DNA of 64,000 nt from Paraburkholderia sp. CNPSo 3272 (GTDB lineage Bacteria; Pseudomonadota; Gammaproteobacteria; Burkholderiales; Burkholderiaceae): NCBI RefSeq assembly GCF_024206495.1, contig NZ_JAMBPQ010000026.1:35660-99659 (forward strand), given 5' to 3'. Of the stretch, positions 8,650 to 17,439 are shown piece after piece (position 1 is the stretch's first letter; every line of letters begins with the position of its first letter). The translations under genes and the position numbers were made by a program. The notes under the pieces are model-generated. The model was not told the DNA's origin. It saw only the letters and a list, made by a program, of their open reading frames with translations, and did not search any database.

Positions 8650-9003
8650 ATGACCGTGCTGCTGACCTGGCTGATCAACGCGCTCGCGCTCCTGATCATC
8701 ACCTGGCTCGTTCCGTCGATCCATATTCGCAGTTTCGGCACCGCGCTCATCGTCGCGATCGTGCTCGGGCTCATCAATGCCGTGCTGCGCCCGCTGCTGA
8801 TCGTGCTCACGCTGCCCGTGACCATCCTCACGCTCGGTCTCTTCATCCTCGTGGTGAACGCGCTGTGCTTCTGGCTGGCGGCGTCGCTCCTCAAGGGCTT
8901 CGAGGTGTCGGGCTTCTGGTCGGCATTTTTCGGCTCGATCCTGTACAGCATCGTGTCGTGGCTGCTGTCGGCGCTGATTTTCGGCAACCGCAGCCTCGGC
9001 TGA
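8650..9003 (+). CDS. Phage holin superfamily IV-like (PF04020-type) small membrane protein
   Basis: A 117-residue protein made almost entirely of four hydrophobic segments, with the family pattern LGLINAVLRPLLIVLTLPVTILTLG split over helices two and three. ATG 8650 is chosen because a good ribosome binding site (AAAAGGAGT) precedes it; an upstream in-frame start lacks one. The family (also known from YvlD-like proteins) has no established phage role in chromosomal contexts like this one. It sits between ahcY and metF with short spacers, so co-expression with methyl-cycle genes is likely. Its function is unknown. Confidence 0.85.
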   Translation: MTVLLTWLINALALLIITWLVPSIHIRSFGTALIVAIVLGLINAVLRPLLIVLTLPVTILTLGLFILVVNALCFWLAASLLKGFEVSGFWSAFFGSILYSIVSWLLSALIFGNRSLG

Positions 9004-9054
9004 CGCGGGCCGGGTCGCCCACTTTCGCGGCCCGGCCTCACTGGCCTCATCAAC

Positions 9055-9885
9055 ATGAAACCGATCGAACTCTCATTCGAATTCTTCCCGCCGAAGACGC
9101 CGGACGGCCTGGAAAAGCTGCGCGCTACGCGGGCGGAACTTGCCACGCTCAAGCCGAAGTTTTTCTCGGTGACGTTCGGCGCGGGCGGCTCGACGCAACA
9201 GGGCACGCTCGACACCGTCGTCGATATCGCGAAGGCTGGCATCGAGGCGGCGCCGCATCTCTCGTGCATCGGCTCCTCGAAAGAGAGCTTGCGCGCGATT
9301 CTCGGCGAGTACCGCTCGCACGGCATCCGCCACATCGTGGCGCTGCGCGGCGACCTGCCCTCGGGCATGGGCGCGGTGGGCGAACTGCGCTACGCGTCGG
9401 AACTCGTCGCGTTCATCCGCGAGGAGACCGGCGACGCGTTTCACATCGAAGTGGCCGCGTATCCCGAGTACCACCCGCAGGCGCGTTCGCCGCGTCACGA
9501 CCTCGAAGCGTTCGCGCAAAAGGTGAAAGCGGGCGCCAATTCGGCGATCACGCAGTACTTCTTCAACGCGGATGCGTATTTCCGCTTTGTCGACGATGCG
9601 AAGAAGCTGGGCGTGGACATTCCCATCGTGCCCGGCATCATGCCGATCACGAACTACTCGCAGCTCATGCGCTTTTCGGAGATGTGCGGCGCCGAAGTGC
9701 CGCGCTGGGTCGCCAAGCGTCTGGAAAGCTTCGGCGACGACCGGGAGTCGATCCGCGCGTTCGGGCTCGACGTGGTGACCGACCTGTGCCGCCGTCTCGT
9801 CGAGGCAGGCGTGCCGGGCATCCACTTCTACACGCTCAACGCGGCGCCGGCCACCAAGGCCATTTGCGAGCGGCTGGGCTTCTAG
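9055..9885 (+). CDS. metF: 5,10-methylenetetrahydrofolate reductase
   Basis: Reduces 5,10-methylene-THF to 5-methyl-THF using FAD and NAD(P)H, supplying the methyl group for methionine synthesis. The 276-residue protein starts with the hallmark SFEFFPPKT, contains VTFGAGGSTQQGT, LRGDLP and the ITQYFFNADAYFRFVDD segment, and matches the usual bacterial length. It lies 51 bp after the holin-like gene and is followed by a strong terminator, so it ends the ahcY operon. Linking homocysteine release (AhcY) with its remethylation donor (MetF) under one SAH riboswitch makes metabolic sense. Confidence 0.96.
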   Translation: MKPIELSFEFFPPKTPDGLEKLRATRAELATLKPKFFSVTFGAGGSTQQGTLDTVVDIAKAGIEAAPHLSCIGSSKESLRAILGEYRSHGIRHIVALRGDLPSGMGAVGELRYASELVAFIREETGDAFHIEVAAYPEYHPQARSPRHDLEAFAQKVKAGANSAITQYFFNADAYFRFVDDAKKLGVDIPIVPGIMPITNYSQLMRFSEMCGAEVPRWVAKRLESFGDDRESIRAFGLDVVTDLCRRLVEAGVPGIHFYTLNAAPATKAICERLGF

Positions 9886-10216
9886 GGCGCTCACGCTCGA
9901 CCCACCAAACGGCGACGAACCGCGCGGCTCCCGGACTCCCGGGCCGCGCGGTTTTTTATTGAGACGCGATTGCGCGATTTGCATCAGCAAGGCTGCGCGG
10001 CCTGGCTGCGCGTAGCATTACGGCGCGCTATGTTCCTGATCCGGCAAGAAAAAAAGCCGTGAACCCAGGTTGCACCGCAGCATGCTGCAACAATGACGCC
10101 TGTCAACCCGGCGTTTTCCACAAGCGACGGGACTTTTTGGCTTGCTTGTGACTGCGGCACGTGCTCAAGTAAGATCGCGCTACGCTGGCGCAAGCCGGCA
10201 TTGAACTGGAGGAAAC
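9886..10216. other. Intergenic region between metF and dppA
   Basis: A 331-bp non-coding stretch. It holds the metF terminator at its left end, a perfect 12-bp palindrome GCAGCATGCTGC at 10077-10088 and, nearer dppA, presumptive promoter sequence that I cannot fix with confidence. No credible small gene was seen on either strand. Confidence 0.6.
9918..9957 (+). terminator. Rho-independent terminator after metF
   Basis: An 11-bp stem AACCGCGCGGC / GCCGCGCGGTT closes a 14-nt loop and runs straight into six T residues. Confidence 0.92.
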
Positions 10217-11851
10217 ATGAAAGAAAACAAACTGTTGCGGGCTGCCCGATTGACGTCTCTCGTGGCGCTCGCAGCGGCATCGATTGCTGGAGCCCCGCTC
10301 GCGCACGCCGCGCAAAGCATTCCGAACAAGACGCTCGTCTACTGCTCGGAAGGCAGCCCCGCTGGCTTCGACCCGGCCCAATACACGACCGGCACCGACT
10401 TCACCGCGAACACGTTCACCGTCTACAACCGCCTCGTCGAGTTCGAGCGCGGCGGCACCAAGGTCGAACCGGGTCTCGCAGAATCGTGGGACGTGTCCCA
10501 GGACGGCAAGACCTACACGTTCCATCTGCGTCATGGCGTGAAGTTCCAGACCACCTCCTTCTTCAAGCCCACGCGCGAATTCAATGCGGACGACGTCGTG
10601 TTCTCGTTCGACCGCATGCTCAACCCGAACAATGCGTTCCGCAAGGCCTACCCGGTATCGTTCCCGTACTTCACGGACATGGGCCTCGACAAGCTGATCG
10701 CCAAGATCGAAAAGGTCGATCCGTACACGGTCAAGTTCACGCTGAACGAGCCGAACGCGCCGTTCATCCAGAACATGGCGATGGAATTCGCCTCGATCCT
10801 CTCGGCTGAATATGCGGATCAACTGATGAAGGCCGGCAAGGCCGCCGACATCAACCAGTTCCCGGTCGGCACGGGTCCGTTCATCTTCAAGAGCTACACG
10901 AAGGACGCGACCATCCGCTACGACGGCAACCCCGACTACTGGAAGCCGGGCGCCGTGAAGCTCTCCAAGCTGATCTTCTCGATCACGCCGGACGCCAGCG
11001 TGCGCGTGCAGAAGATCAAGCGCGACGAATGCCAGGTGATGAGCTATCCGCGTCCCGCCGACATCGCGCCGCTGAAGGCCGAACCGAACATCGCGATGCC
11101 GTCGCAGCCGGGCTTCAACCTGGGCTACCTGTCGTACAACGTCACGCACAAGCCGCTCGATAACGCAGACGTGCGCCACGCGCTCGACATGGCGATCAAC
11201 AAGAAGGCGATCATCGAGTCGGTGTACCAGGGTGCGGGCCAGCTCGCGACCAACCCGATGCCGCCGACGCAGTGGTCGTACTACAAGAACCTGCCGGCCA
11301 ATTCGTACGATCCGGAAAAGGCCAAGGCGCTGCTCGCGAAGGCGGGTCAGGGCAACGGCTTCGAGATCACGCTGTGGGCGATGCCCGTGCAGCGCGCCTA
11401 CAACCCGAACGCGCGCTTGATGGCCGAGATGATTCAGGCCGACTGGGCGAAGATCGGCGTGAAGGCGAAGATCGTGACGTATGAGTGGGGCGAGTACATC
11501 AAGCGCGCTCACGCGGGCGAGGACGACTCGATGCTGATCGGCTGGACGGGCGACAACGGCGACCCCGACAACTGGCTCGGCACGCTGCTCGGCTGCGAAG
11601 CGGTGAACGGCAACAACTTCGGCAAGTGGTGCTACAAGCCGTTCGACGACCTGATCCAGAAGGGCCGTCAGACCTCGGGCGTGGCGCAGCGCACCAAGTT
11701 CTACCAGCAGGCGCAGCAGATCTTCGCGCAGCAACTGCCGTTCTCGCCGATCGCTCACTCGACCGTCTACCAGCCGGTCAGCAAGAAGGTGACCGATATG
11801 CGCATCGAACCGCTCGGCTACGCGCGCTTCGACGGCGTGGGCATGCAGTAA
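10217..11851 (+). CDS. dppA: Dipeptide/peptide ABC transporter, periplasmic substrate-binding protein
   Basis: A 544-residue SBP family 5 protein that captures di- or oligopeptides in the periplasm. The first 32 residues form a Sec signal peptide (basic KENKLLRAAR, hydrophobic core, cleavage near AHA-A). The mature part starts with the family pattern LVYCSEGSPAGFDP and has NADDVVFSFDRMLNP, characteristic of DppA-like proteins. It starts at ATG 10217 with GGAGG upstream. It is followed by two permeases and two ATPases in the standard dppABCDF order. A long hairpin after the gene may keep its transcript more abundant than that of the downstream genes. Heme and other ligands are known for some DppA proteins; specificity is not predictable here. 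Confidence 0.94.
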   Translation: MKENKLLRAARLTSLVALAAASIAGAPLAHAAQSIPNKTLVYCSEGSPAGFDPAQYTTGTDFTANTFTVYNRLVEFERGGTKVEPGLAESWDVSQDGKTYTFHLRHGVKFQTTSFFKPTREFNADDVVFSFDRMLNPNNAFRKAYPVSFPYFTDMGLDKLIAKIEKVDPYTVKFTLNEPNAPFIQNMAMEFASILSAEYADQLMKAGKAADINQFPVGTGPFIFKSYTKDATIRYDGNPDYWKPGAVKLSKLIFSITPDASVRVQKIKRDECQVMSYPRPADIAPLKAEPNIAMPSQPGFNLGYLSYNVTHKPLDNADVRHALDMAINKKAIIESVYQGAGQLATNPMPPTQWSYYKNLPANSYDPEKAKALLAKAGQGNGFEITLWAMPVQRAYNPNARLMAEMIQADWAKIGVKAKIVTYEWGEYIKRAHAGEDDSMLIGWTGDNGDPDNWLGTLLGCEAVNGNNFGKWCYKPFDDLIQKGRQTSGVAQRTKFYQQAQQIFAQQLPFSPIAHSTVYQPVSKKVTDMRIEPLGYARFDGVGMQ

Positions 11852-11912
11852 GGATAATCGGGTAAGACTTTCCGCTCGGTCCGCATATCAGCCAGGACCG
11901 GCGGAAAATGGT

Positions 11913-11945
11913 CCGGCGACCGGGGTCACGAGCCCCTGTCGCCGG
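11913..11945 (+). terminator. Intercistronic hairpin between dppA and dppB
   Basis: Outer arms CCGGCGAC / GTCGCCGG and inner arms GGGG / CCCC form a long, nearly continuous stem with a 7-nt loop and no T-run. Such hairpins after binding-protein genes often act as partial terminators or block 3' exonucleases, giving excess binding protein over permease. That role is inferred. Confidence 0.55.
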
Positions 11946-11980
11946 TTGCGTTTCATTTCAAGCTTTTGGGGGAACACCAC

Positions 11981-12994
11981 ATGTTCCGCTTCGTATTGCG
12001 CCGCATCGGCATGGTCATACCCACGTTCATCGGTATCACCATCCTTGCGTTCGCACTCATCCACCTGATTCCGGGCGACCCCATCGAAGTGATGATGGGC
12101 GAGCGCGGCGTCGATCCGCAAATGCACGCCGAGGCGTTGCATCGCCTGGGACTCGACGAGCCCCTGCCGATGCAGTATGTGCACTACGTCTGGCACGCCG
12201 TGCACGGCAATCTCGGCACCTCGATCATCACCAACACGAGCGTGATGGGCGAGTTTCTCGCGCGCTTTCCCGCCACCGTCGAGCTGTCGATCTGCGCGCT
12301 CATTTTCGCGCTCGTGATCGGCTTGCCCGCCGGCGTGTTCGCGGCACTGCGGCGCGGCACCGTCGTCGATCACGGCGTCATGGGCACCGCGCTCACCGGC
12401 TACTCCATGCCGATCTTCTGGTGGGGGCTCATCCTCATCATGGTGTTCTCGTCGAAGCTCGGCTGGACGCCGGTGTCGGGCCGCATCGCGGTGGAATTCG
12501 ACATTCCGCACGTGACCGGCTTCATGCTGATCGACTCGCTGCTGCCCGGCACCGACGAAGGCGCGTTCAGGTCGGTGCTGAGCCACCTGATCCTGCCGGC
12601 CATCGTGCTCGGCACGATTCCGCTCGCCGTGGTCGCGCGCATGACGCGCTCGTCCATGCTCGAAGTGCTGCGCGAGGACTACATCCGCACCGCGCGCGCC
12701 AAGGGGCTTTCGCCCGTGCGCGTGATCGTCGTGCATGCGCTGCGCAACGCGCTCATTCCCGTGGTGACCGTGATCGGCCTGCAGGTCGGCACGCTGCTCG
12801 CGGGCGCGGTGCTCACCGAAACGCTGTTCTCCTGGCCCGGCATCGGCAAATGGCTGATCGACGCGATCAGCCGGCGCGACTACCCGGTGGTGCAAGGCGG
12901 CATTCTCATGATCGCGACGCTCGTGATCGTCGTGAACCTGTTCGTCGATCTGCTGTACGGCGTGCTCAACCCGCGCATTCGACATACGAGGTAA
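11981..12994 (+). CDS. dppB: Dipeptide ABC transporter, permease DppB
   Basis: A 337-residue inner-membrane permease starting with the family N-terminus MFRFVLRRIGMVIPTF, with about six transmembrane segments and the EAA loop around YIRTARAKGLSPVRVIVVHALRN (near residues 230-250), which docks the ATPases. ATG 11981 is chosen because it follows TGGGGGA at proper spacing and gives the standard start; an upstream in-frame start adds five residues only. It is the second gene of the dpp operon. Confidence 0.94.
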   Translation: MFRFVLRRIGMVIPTFIGITILAFALIHLIPGDPIEVMMGERGVDPQMHAEALHRLGLDEPLPMQYVHYVWHAVHGNLGTSIITNTSVMGEFLARFPATVELSICALIFALVIGLPAGVFAALRRGTVVDHGVMGTALTGYSMPIFWWGLILIMVFSSKLGWTPVSGRIAVEFDIPHVTGFMLIDSLLPGTDEGAFRSVLSHLILPAIVLGTIPLAVVARMTRSSMLEVLREDYIRTARAKGLSPVRVIVVHALRNALIPVVTVIGLQVGTLLAGAVLTETLFSWPGIGKWLIDAISRRDYPVVQGGILMIATLVIVVNLFVDLLYGVLNPRIRHTR

Positions 12995-13048
12995 GCGAGC
13001 CATGAAAATGCGAACCCCACAACACCACATTCAACACCAGGAGGCATG

Positions 13049-13966
13049 ATGGCTGACATTCAGAACACCGTGCCTCGCGCCGTTACGCCGCCTTCGGGCC
13101 GCGCACTCGTGCTGCGCGAATTCTGGGCGAACTTCTCGCGCAACAGGGGCGCCGTGGGCGCGGGCGTGATCGTGCTCGCGCTGATCGTCATCGCGATCTT
13201 CGCGCCGCTCATCGCGCCGCACAGCCCCATCGAGCAATACCGCGACTACGTGAAGATTCCGCCCGCCTGGCTCGACGGCGGCAACTGGAAGTTCATCCTC
13301 GGCACCGACGAAGCGGGCCGCGACATCCTCTCGCGTCTCATGTACGGCGCGCGGCTTTCGCTGTGGATCGGCTGCGTCTCGGTCGTGCTCGCGCTGGTTC
13401 CGGGCATCGTGCTCGGGCTCGTGGCCGCGTTCTTCGAGAAGTGGGCCGACACGCCGATCATGCGTCTCATGGACGTGCTGCTCGCGCTGCCTTCGCTGCT
13501 GCTCGCGGTGGCGGTGGTCGCGATCATCGGTCCGGGTCTCACGAACACGATGCTCGCGATCGCGATCGTGGCGCTGCCCGGCTACGTGCGTCTCACGCGC
13601 GGTTCGGCTCTCGGCGAACTGCACAAGGAGTACGTGACCGCTTCGCGCGTGGCCGGTGCCGGCACGCTGCGCCTGATGTTCTCGCAGGTGCTGCCCAACT
13701 GTACGGCTCCGCTCATCGTGCAGGCGACACTCGGCTTTTCCTCGGCGATTCTCGACGCCGCCGCGCTCGGCTTCCTGGGCCTCGGCGTGCAGCCGCCGCG
13801 TGCGGAGTGGGGCGCGATGCTCGCCTCGGCGCGCGACTACATCGACAGCGCATGGTGGATCGTCACGATGCCGGGTCTGTCCATCCTCATTTCGGTGCTC
13901 GCGATCAACCTGCTCGGCGACGGGCTGCGCGACGCGCTCGATCCCAAGCTCAAGCGGATGGCCTGA
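13049..13966 (+). CDS. dppC: Dipeptide ABC transporter, permease DppC
   Basis: A 305-residue permease with an N-terminal OppC-type segment (REFWANFSRNRGAVGAGVIV), the GTDEAGRDILSRLMYGAR motif of DppC/OppC proteins and the EAA loop at YVTASRVAGAGTLRLM. Two adjacent ATG codons are possible (13046 and 13049); the second is preferred because it leaves four bases after the AGGAGG site at 13039-13044 rather than one. It forms the membrane channel together with DppB. Confidence 0.94.
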   Translation: MADIQNTVPRAVTPPSGRALVLREFWANFSRNRGAVGAGVIVLALIVIAIFAPLIAPHSPIEQYRDYVKIPPAWLDGGNWKFILGTDEAGRDILSRLMYGARLSLWIGCVSVVLALVPGIVLGLVAAFFEKWADTPIMRLMDVLLALPSLLLAVAVVAIIGPGLTNTMLAIAIVALPGYVRLTRGSALGELHKEYVTASRVAGAGTLRLMFSQVLPNCTAPLIVQATLGFSSAILDAAALGFLGLGVQPPRAEWGAMLASARDYIDSAWWIVTMPGLSILISVLAINLLGDGLRDALDPKLKRMA

Positions 13967-13967
13967 C

Positions 13968-14047
13968 ATGAAAACGACCCCCACACTCCCTTCGGTCGTT
14001 GCCCCCCGAGGGGGCGTCAGTCCTCTTGGGGCGGCCCGGCGAGGACT
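13968..14047 (+). repeat. GC-rich palindromic intergenic element between dppC and dppD
   Basis: The spacer holds a perfect hairpin GCCCCC-CGA-GGGGGC followed by CTTGGGGCGGCCCGGCGAGG, which looks like a mobile-style intergenic repeat that I recall as common in Burkholderiales genomes; only one copy is present in this window. It also contains a 27-codon ATG frame that overlaps the dppC stop, which I do not regard as a gene. The element may form a strong mRNA structure between the permease and ATPase cistrons. Confidence 0.5.
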
Positions 14048-14050
14048 GAC

Positions 14051-15049
14051 ATGAACAAAGAACTTTTGACCATCCGTAATCTGGCGGTGAACTTCAACGG
14101 CTTGCCCGCCGTTGACCGCGTGAATCTGTCGGTCGCGCCTGGCGAAGTGCTCGGCATCGTCGGCGAATCGGGCTCGGGCAAGAGCGTGACGATGATGGCG
14201 CTGATGGGCCTCATCGACGCGCCCGGCAAGGTGACGGCGGATTCGATCACCTTCGACGGCCGCGATCTGCTCAACGCCACGGGCAAGGAGCGCCGCCGCA
14301 TCGTGGGCAAGGACATCGCCATGGTGTTCCAGGACGCGCTCACGAGCCTGAACCCGAGCTACACCGTCGGCTATCAGATCAAGGAAGTGCTCAAGCTGCA
14401 CGAGGGCCTGCGCGGCTCGGCGCTGCATGCGCGCGCAATCGAACTGCTCGACCAGGTCGGCATTCCCGACGCGAAGAACCGCATCGACAACTTTCCGCAC
14501 CAGATGTCGGGCGGCATGAACCAGCGCGTGATGATCGCGATGGCCGTGGCCTGCAACCCGAAGCTGCTGATCGCCGACGAGCCCACCACGGCGCTCGACG
14601 TGACGATCCAGGCGCAGATCATGGAGCTGCTCGTGCGTCTGCAGAAGGATCGCGGCATGGCGCTCGTGCTGATCTCGCACGATCTGGCCGTGGTGTCCGA
14701 AGTCGCGCAACGCGTGGCCGTGATGTACGCGGGCGAGATCATCGAGACGAACCGCGTGCCGGACATCTTTTCGCGTCCGCATCATCCGTACACGGAAGCG
14801 CTGCTCGCCGCGATTCCCGAGCACAACAAGGGGGCGATGCGGCTCGCCGCGCTGCCCGGCATGGTGCCCGGCCGCGACGACCGGCCGAGCGGCTGTCTGT
14901 TCGCGCCGCGCTGCAAGTATGTGGTGGACGACTGCATGAAGGCGCGGCCCGCGCTCGACGCGGTGACCGATGAAAGCGGCTACGCGCAAGTGCGCTGCAT
15001 CAAGCCGCTGAACGCGGCGCTGACTCAATCCAGTGGAGGCGCGCGATGA
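14051..15049 (+). CDS. dppD: Dipeptide ABC transporter, ATP-binding protein DppD
   Basis: A 332-residue ATPase. Walker A GESGSGKS is at residues 38-45, the signature is SGGMNQR, and Walker B LLIADEPTTALD follows. The C-terminal oligopeptide/dipeptide extension has spaced cysteines (SGCLFAPRCKYVVDDC and a later C), a pattern reported to hold an iron-sulfur cluster in some DppD/F proteins. Its stop overlaps the dppF start by ATGA, so translation is coupled. Confidence 0.95.
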   Translation: MNKELLTIRNLAVNFNGLPAVDRVNLSVAPGEVLGIVGESGSGKSVTMMALMGLIDAPGKVTADSITFDGRDLLNATGKERRRIVGKDIAMVFQDALTSLNPSYTVGYQIKEVLKLHEGLRGSALHARAIELLDQVGIPDAKNRIDNFPHQMSGGMNQRVMIAMAVACNPKLLIADEPTTALDVTIQAQIMELLVRLQKDRGMALVLISHDLAVVSEVAQRVAVMYAGEIIETNRVPDIFSRPHHPYTEALLAAIPEHNKGAMRLAALPGMVPGRDDRPSGCLFAPRCKYVVDDCMKARPALDAVTDESGYAQVRCIKPLNAALTQSSGGAR

Positions 15050-16080
15050 ACGCAGTCCAGCAACACGCGGCTCGTCAGGACCATCAGGACGACAAGGTTC
15101 TCATCGCCGACGATCTCAAGAAGCATTACACCGTCAAGCGCGGCATGTTCGGCACGGGCACCGTGAAGGCGCTCAACGGCGTGTCGTTCTCGCTCACGCG
15201 CGGGCGCACGCTCGCCGTGGTGGGCGAGTCCGGCTGCGGCAAATCGACGCTCGCGCGCCAGCTCACGATGATCGAGCCGCCCACCGCGGGCAAGCTGACC
15301 ATCGACGGCGAGGACGTTGCGCACGCAAACGCCGCGAAGATCGCCGCGCTGCGCCGCCGCGTGCAGATGGTGTTCCAGAACCCGTTCGCCTCGCTCAATC
15401 CGCGCAAGACCGTGGAGCAGACGCTAGGCGAGCCGCTCGCCATCAACACGCGGCTCACGGCGAACGAGCGCGCGGACCGCATCGCGCACATGATGCGCAT
15501 CGTCGGCCTGCGTCCCGAGCACGCCAAGCGCTATCCGCACATGTTCTCGGGCGGCCAGCGCCAGCGTGTCGCGATCGCGCGGGCCATGATTCTCGACCCG
15601 CAGATCGTCGTGGCCGACGAGCCGGTTTCCGCGCTAGACGTCTCGATCCAGGCGCAGATTCTCAATCTGTTCATGGACTTGCAGGAGCAGTTCCGCACGA
15701 GCTACGTGTTCATTTCGCACAACCTGGCCGTGGTCGAACACATTGCCGACGACGTGATGGTGATGTACCTGGGCGGCGTGGCGGAACTGGGCGACAAGGA
15801 CACGGTGATCTCGCGGCCGCGCCATCCGTACACGCGCTCGCTGCTTTCGGCCACGCCCGCGATCTTCGAAGCGGACCGCCGCGTGAAGATCAAGCTCGAG
15901 GGCGAATTGCCTTCGCCGCTGAACCCGCCGTCTGGTTGCACGTTCCATCAACGTTGTCCATACGCAGTCGAGCGGTGTCGTAAGGAAGTGCCTGTTCTTC
16001 GCGAAGTGGACGGCCGTCAGGTATCCTGCCATCGTGCAGAGGAGGTGGGGGAAGAGGATGGGCGGCCCATGCCGGCCTGA
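15046..16080 (+). CDS. dppF: Dipeptide ABC transporter, ATP-binding protein DppF
   Basis: A 344-residue ATPase with Walker A GESGCGKS at residues 60-67, signature SGGQRQR and Walker B IVVADEPVSALD. The C-terminal extension carries the cysteine pattern CTFHQRCPYAVERC typical of the family. It pairs with DppD to drive uptake. The last codons overlap the proposed start of the downstream TraB/GumN gene, suggesting a shared transcript. Confidence 0.95.
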   Translation: MNAVQQHAARQDHQDDKVLIADDLKKHYTVKRGMFGTGTVKALNGVSFSLTRGRTLAVVGESGCGKSTLARQLTMIEPPTAGKLTIDGEDVAHANAAKIAALRRRVQMVFQNPFASLNPRKTVEQTLGEPLAINTRLTANERADRIAHMMRIVGLRPEHAKRYPHMFSGGQRQRVAIARAMILDPQIVVADEPVSALDVSIQAQILNLFMDLQEQFRTSYVFISHNLAVVEHIADDVMVMYLGGVAELGDKDTVISRPRHPYTRSLLSATPAIFEADRRVKIKLEGELPSPLNPPSGCTFHQRCPYAVERCRKEVPVLREVDGRQVSCHRAEEVGEEDGRPMPA

Positions 16081-17383
16081 AGCGACGGCGGCGCGTCGTT
16101 TTATTGCTACGCGCCGCCAGTTGATGGGCGGCCGTCGTGCCGCCTTTTTCACTGTTTTTCCCACCGTTTTCTCCGCCGTCCTTTCAATCATTCCGGCTGC
16201 CGCGTTTGCCCTGGTGGCCGGGCTGTGTACGGCTGTTCGTGTGACATTCGGTGTGGCTTTCGGTGTGGCATTCGCCGGGGCGTTGCGTGCGGCGTTGAAG
16301 AAAGCGTCGAGCGGTGTGGCGCGCGCGGCGCTCACGCTGGTCCTTGCGATCGGCGTGCTCGCAGGCGCCTCGGGCCAGGCGTTCGCTGGCGGCGCCGTCG
16401 CCAACACGCCCGGGGTGCACCCGGCCGTGCCCATGCCGCCCGGCTCCGCTCGCGGCGCGAACGGCGGCATCCCCGGCTTTCACGCCGCGCCCGCCGTGCC
16501 GAGCTACGCATCGGGCACGACGGCTGGCGGCCCCGTGCGCACGCAGCCTGCGCGCATGCCGTTCTACGTCGCCACGCGCGGCAATCTCACGATCTATCTG
16601 CTCGGCACGCTCCATGTGGGCGACCCAGCCGACTACCCACCCGGCCAGCCGTTTCGGCCGCAGATTCTCGCGGCGCTCGCCGCGTCGCCGATTCTCGCGC
16701 TCGAGCTTTCCCCCGACGATCTGCTCGTTTCCCAGGACGACGTCTCGAAATACGGGGTGTGCAGACGGCCTTGCCTGCCGGGCCTGTTGCCCGATCCGCT
16801 CTGGCAGAAACTCGAGGCGCGCATGCGTGGTAATCCCGAGGCGCTCGCCGAAATCCGCAAGATGCGGCCGTGGCTCGCCTCGCTGCTCGTGGAAACCTAC
16901 GATTCGCTGAGCGCCGGCCTGCAGACCGAGTACGGCACCGAGGCGCAGTTGCAGAACGTTTTCCTGCGCTGGAAGGGCCGCCGCATCGTCGGGCTGGAGA
17001 CGCTCGCCGAGCAGATGCGCGCCTTCACGAACCTGAGCCTCGCGCAGCAGCGCGAGATGCTCGCCCAGGACCTCGCGCAGACGCCGGCGCAAAACGTCTC
17101 CGACGTGCAGACGCTCCTGCACCTGTGGCGCGTGGGCGACGCCGACGCGATCGCCGCATGGGAAACGGCGCGCACCGAAAAGCTCTCGCACGATGCGCGG
17201 GTGGCGGCGTCAGTCGATAACCGCATCGTCTACGAGCGCAACCGGCGCTTCGTTTCGCGCATGCAGCAGTACGTGGCGCCCAGCAAGCCGCTGTTCGTCG
17301 CCGTCGGCGCGCTGCACCTGGGCGGACCTAAAGGCGTGCTGCAGCTGCTGCGCCAGCGTGGCTTCAACGTCGACCCGGGTTGA
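16058..17383 (+). CDS. TraB/GumN family protein, exported or membrane anchored
   Basis: The C-terminal two thirds match the TraB/GumN (PF01963) family: YLLGTLHVGDP, a conserved acidic LELSPDDL, and the terminal VGALHLGG followed by VLQLLRQRGF. The family is thought to be hydrolase-like, with a metalloprotease relation proposed. The N-terminus is odd: one hydrophobic segment at about residues 28-60 and a second signal-like segment ending SGQAFAGG at about residue 120, before a Pro/Ala-rich linker. Starts at 16058, 16124 or later in-frame codons are all possible; 16058 is chosen because a purine-rich stretch (GGGGAAGAGG) precedes it, though the later signal-like segment may be the true N-terminus. 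Co-transcription with dpp is inferred. Confidence 0.78.
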   Translation: MGGPCRPEATAARRFIATRRQLMGGRRAAFFTVFPTVFSAVLSIIPAAAFALVAGLCTAVRVTFGVAFGVAFAGALRAALKKASSGVARAALTLVLAIGVLAGASGQAFAGGAVANTPGVHPAVPMPPGSARGANGGIPGFHAAPAVPSYASGTTAGGPVRTQPARMPFYVATRGNLTIYLLGTLHVGDPADYPPGQPFRPQILAALAASPILALELSPDDLLVSQDDVSKYGVCRRPCLPGLLPDPLWQKLEARMRGNPEALAEIRKMRPWLASLLVETYDSLSAGLQTEYGTEAQLQNVFLRWKGRRIVGLETLAEQMRAFTNLSLAQQREMLAQDLAQTPAQNVSDVQTLLHLWRVGDADAIAAWETARTEKLSHDARVAASVDNRIVYERNRRFVSRMQQYVAPSKPLFVAVGALHLGGPKGVLQLLRQRGFNVDPG

Positions 17384-17439
17384 GCCGGGTTGGGTCCTTC
17401 GCGCTCGCATCTTGTGCTCGCGCGCGGCCTGAATGTGGA

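Noticed and set aside
8650..9003. Prophage remnant suggested by the holin-like protein
   Set aside because: There are no other phage genes, and the family is common as a chromosomal membrane protein; the flanking genes are metabolic.
13968..14051. 27-codon ATG frame between dppC and dppD
   Set aside because: It coincides with a GC-rich palindromic repeat and has no ribosome binding site or family; treated as part of the repeat.
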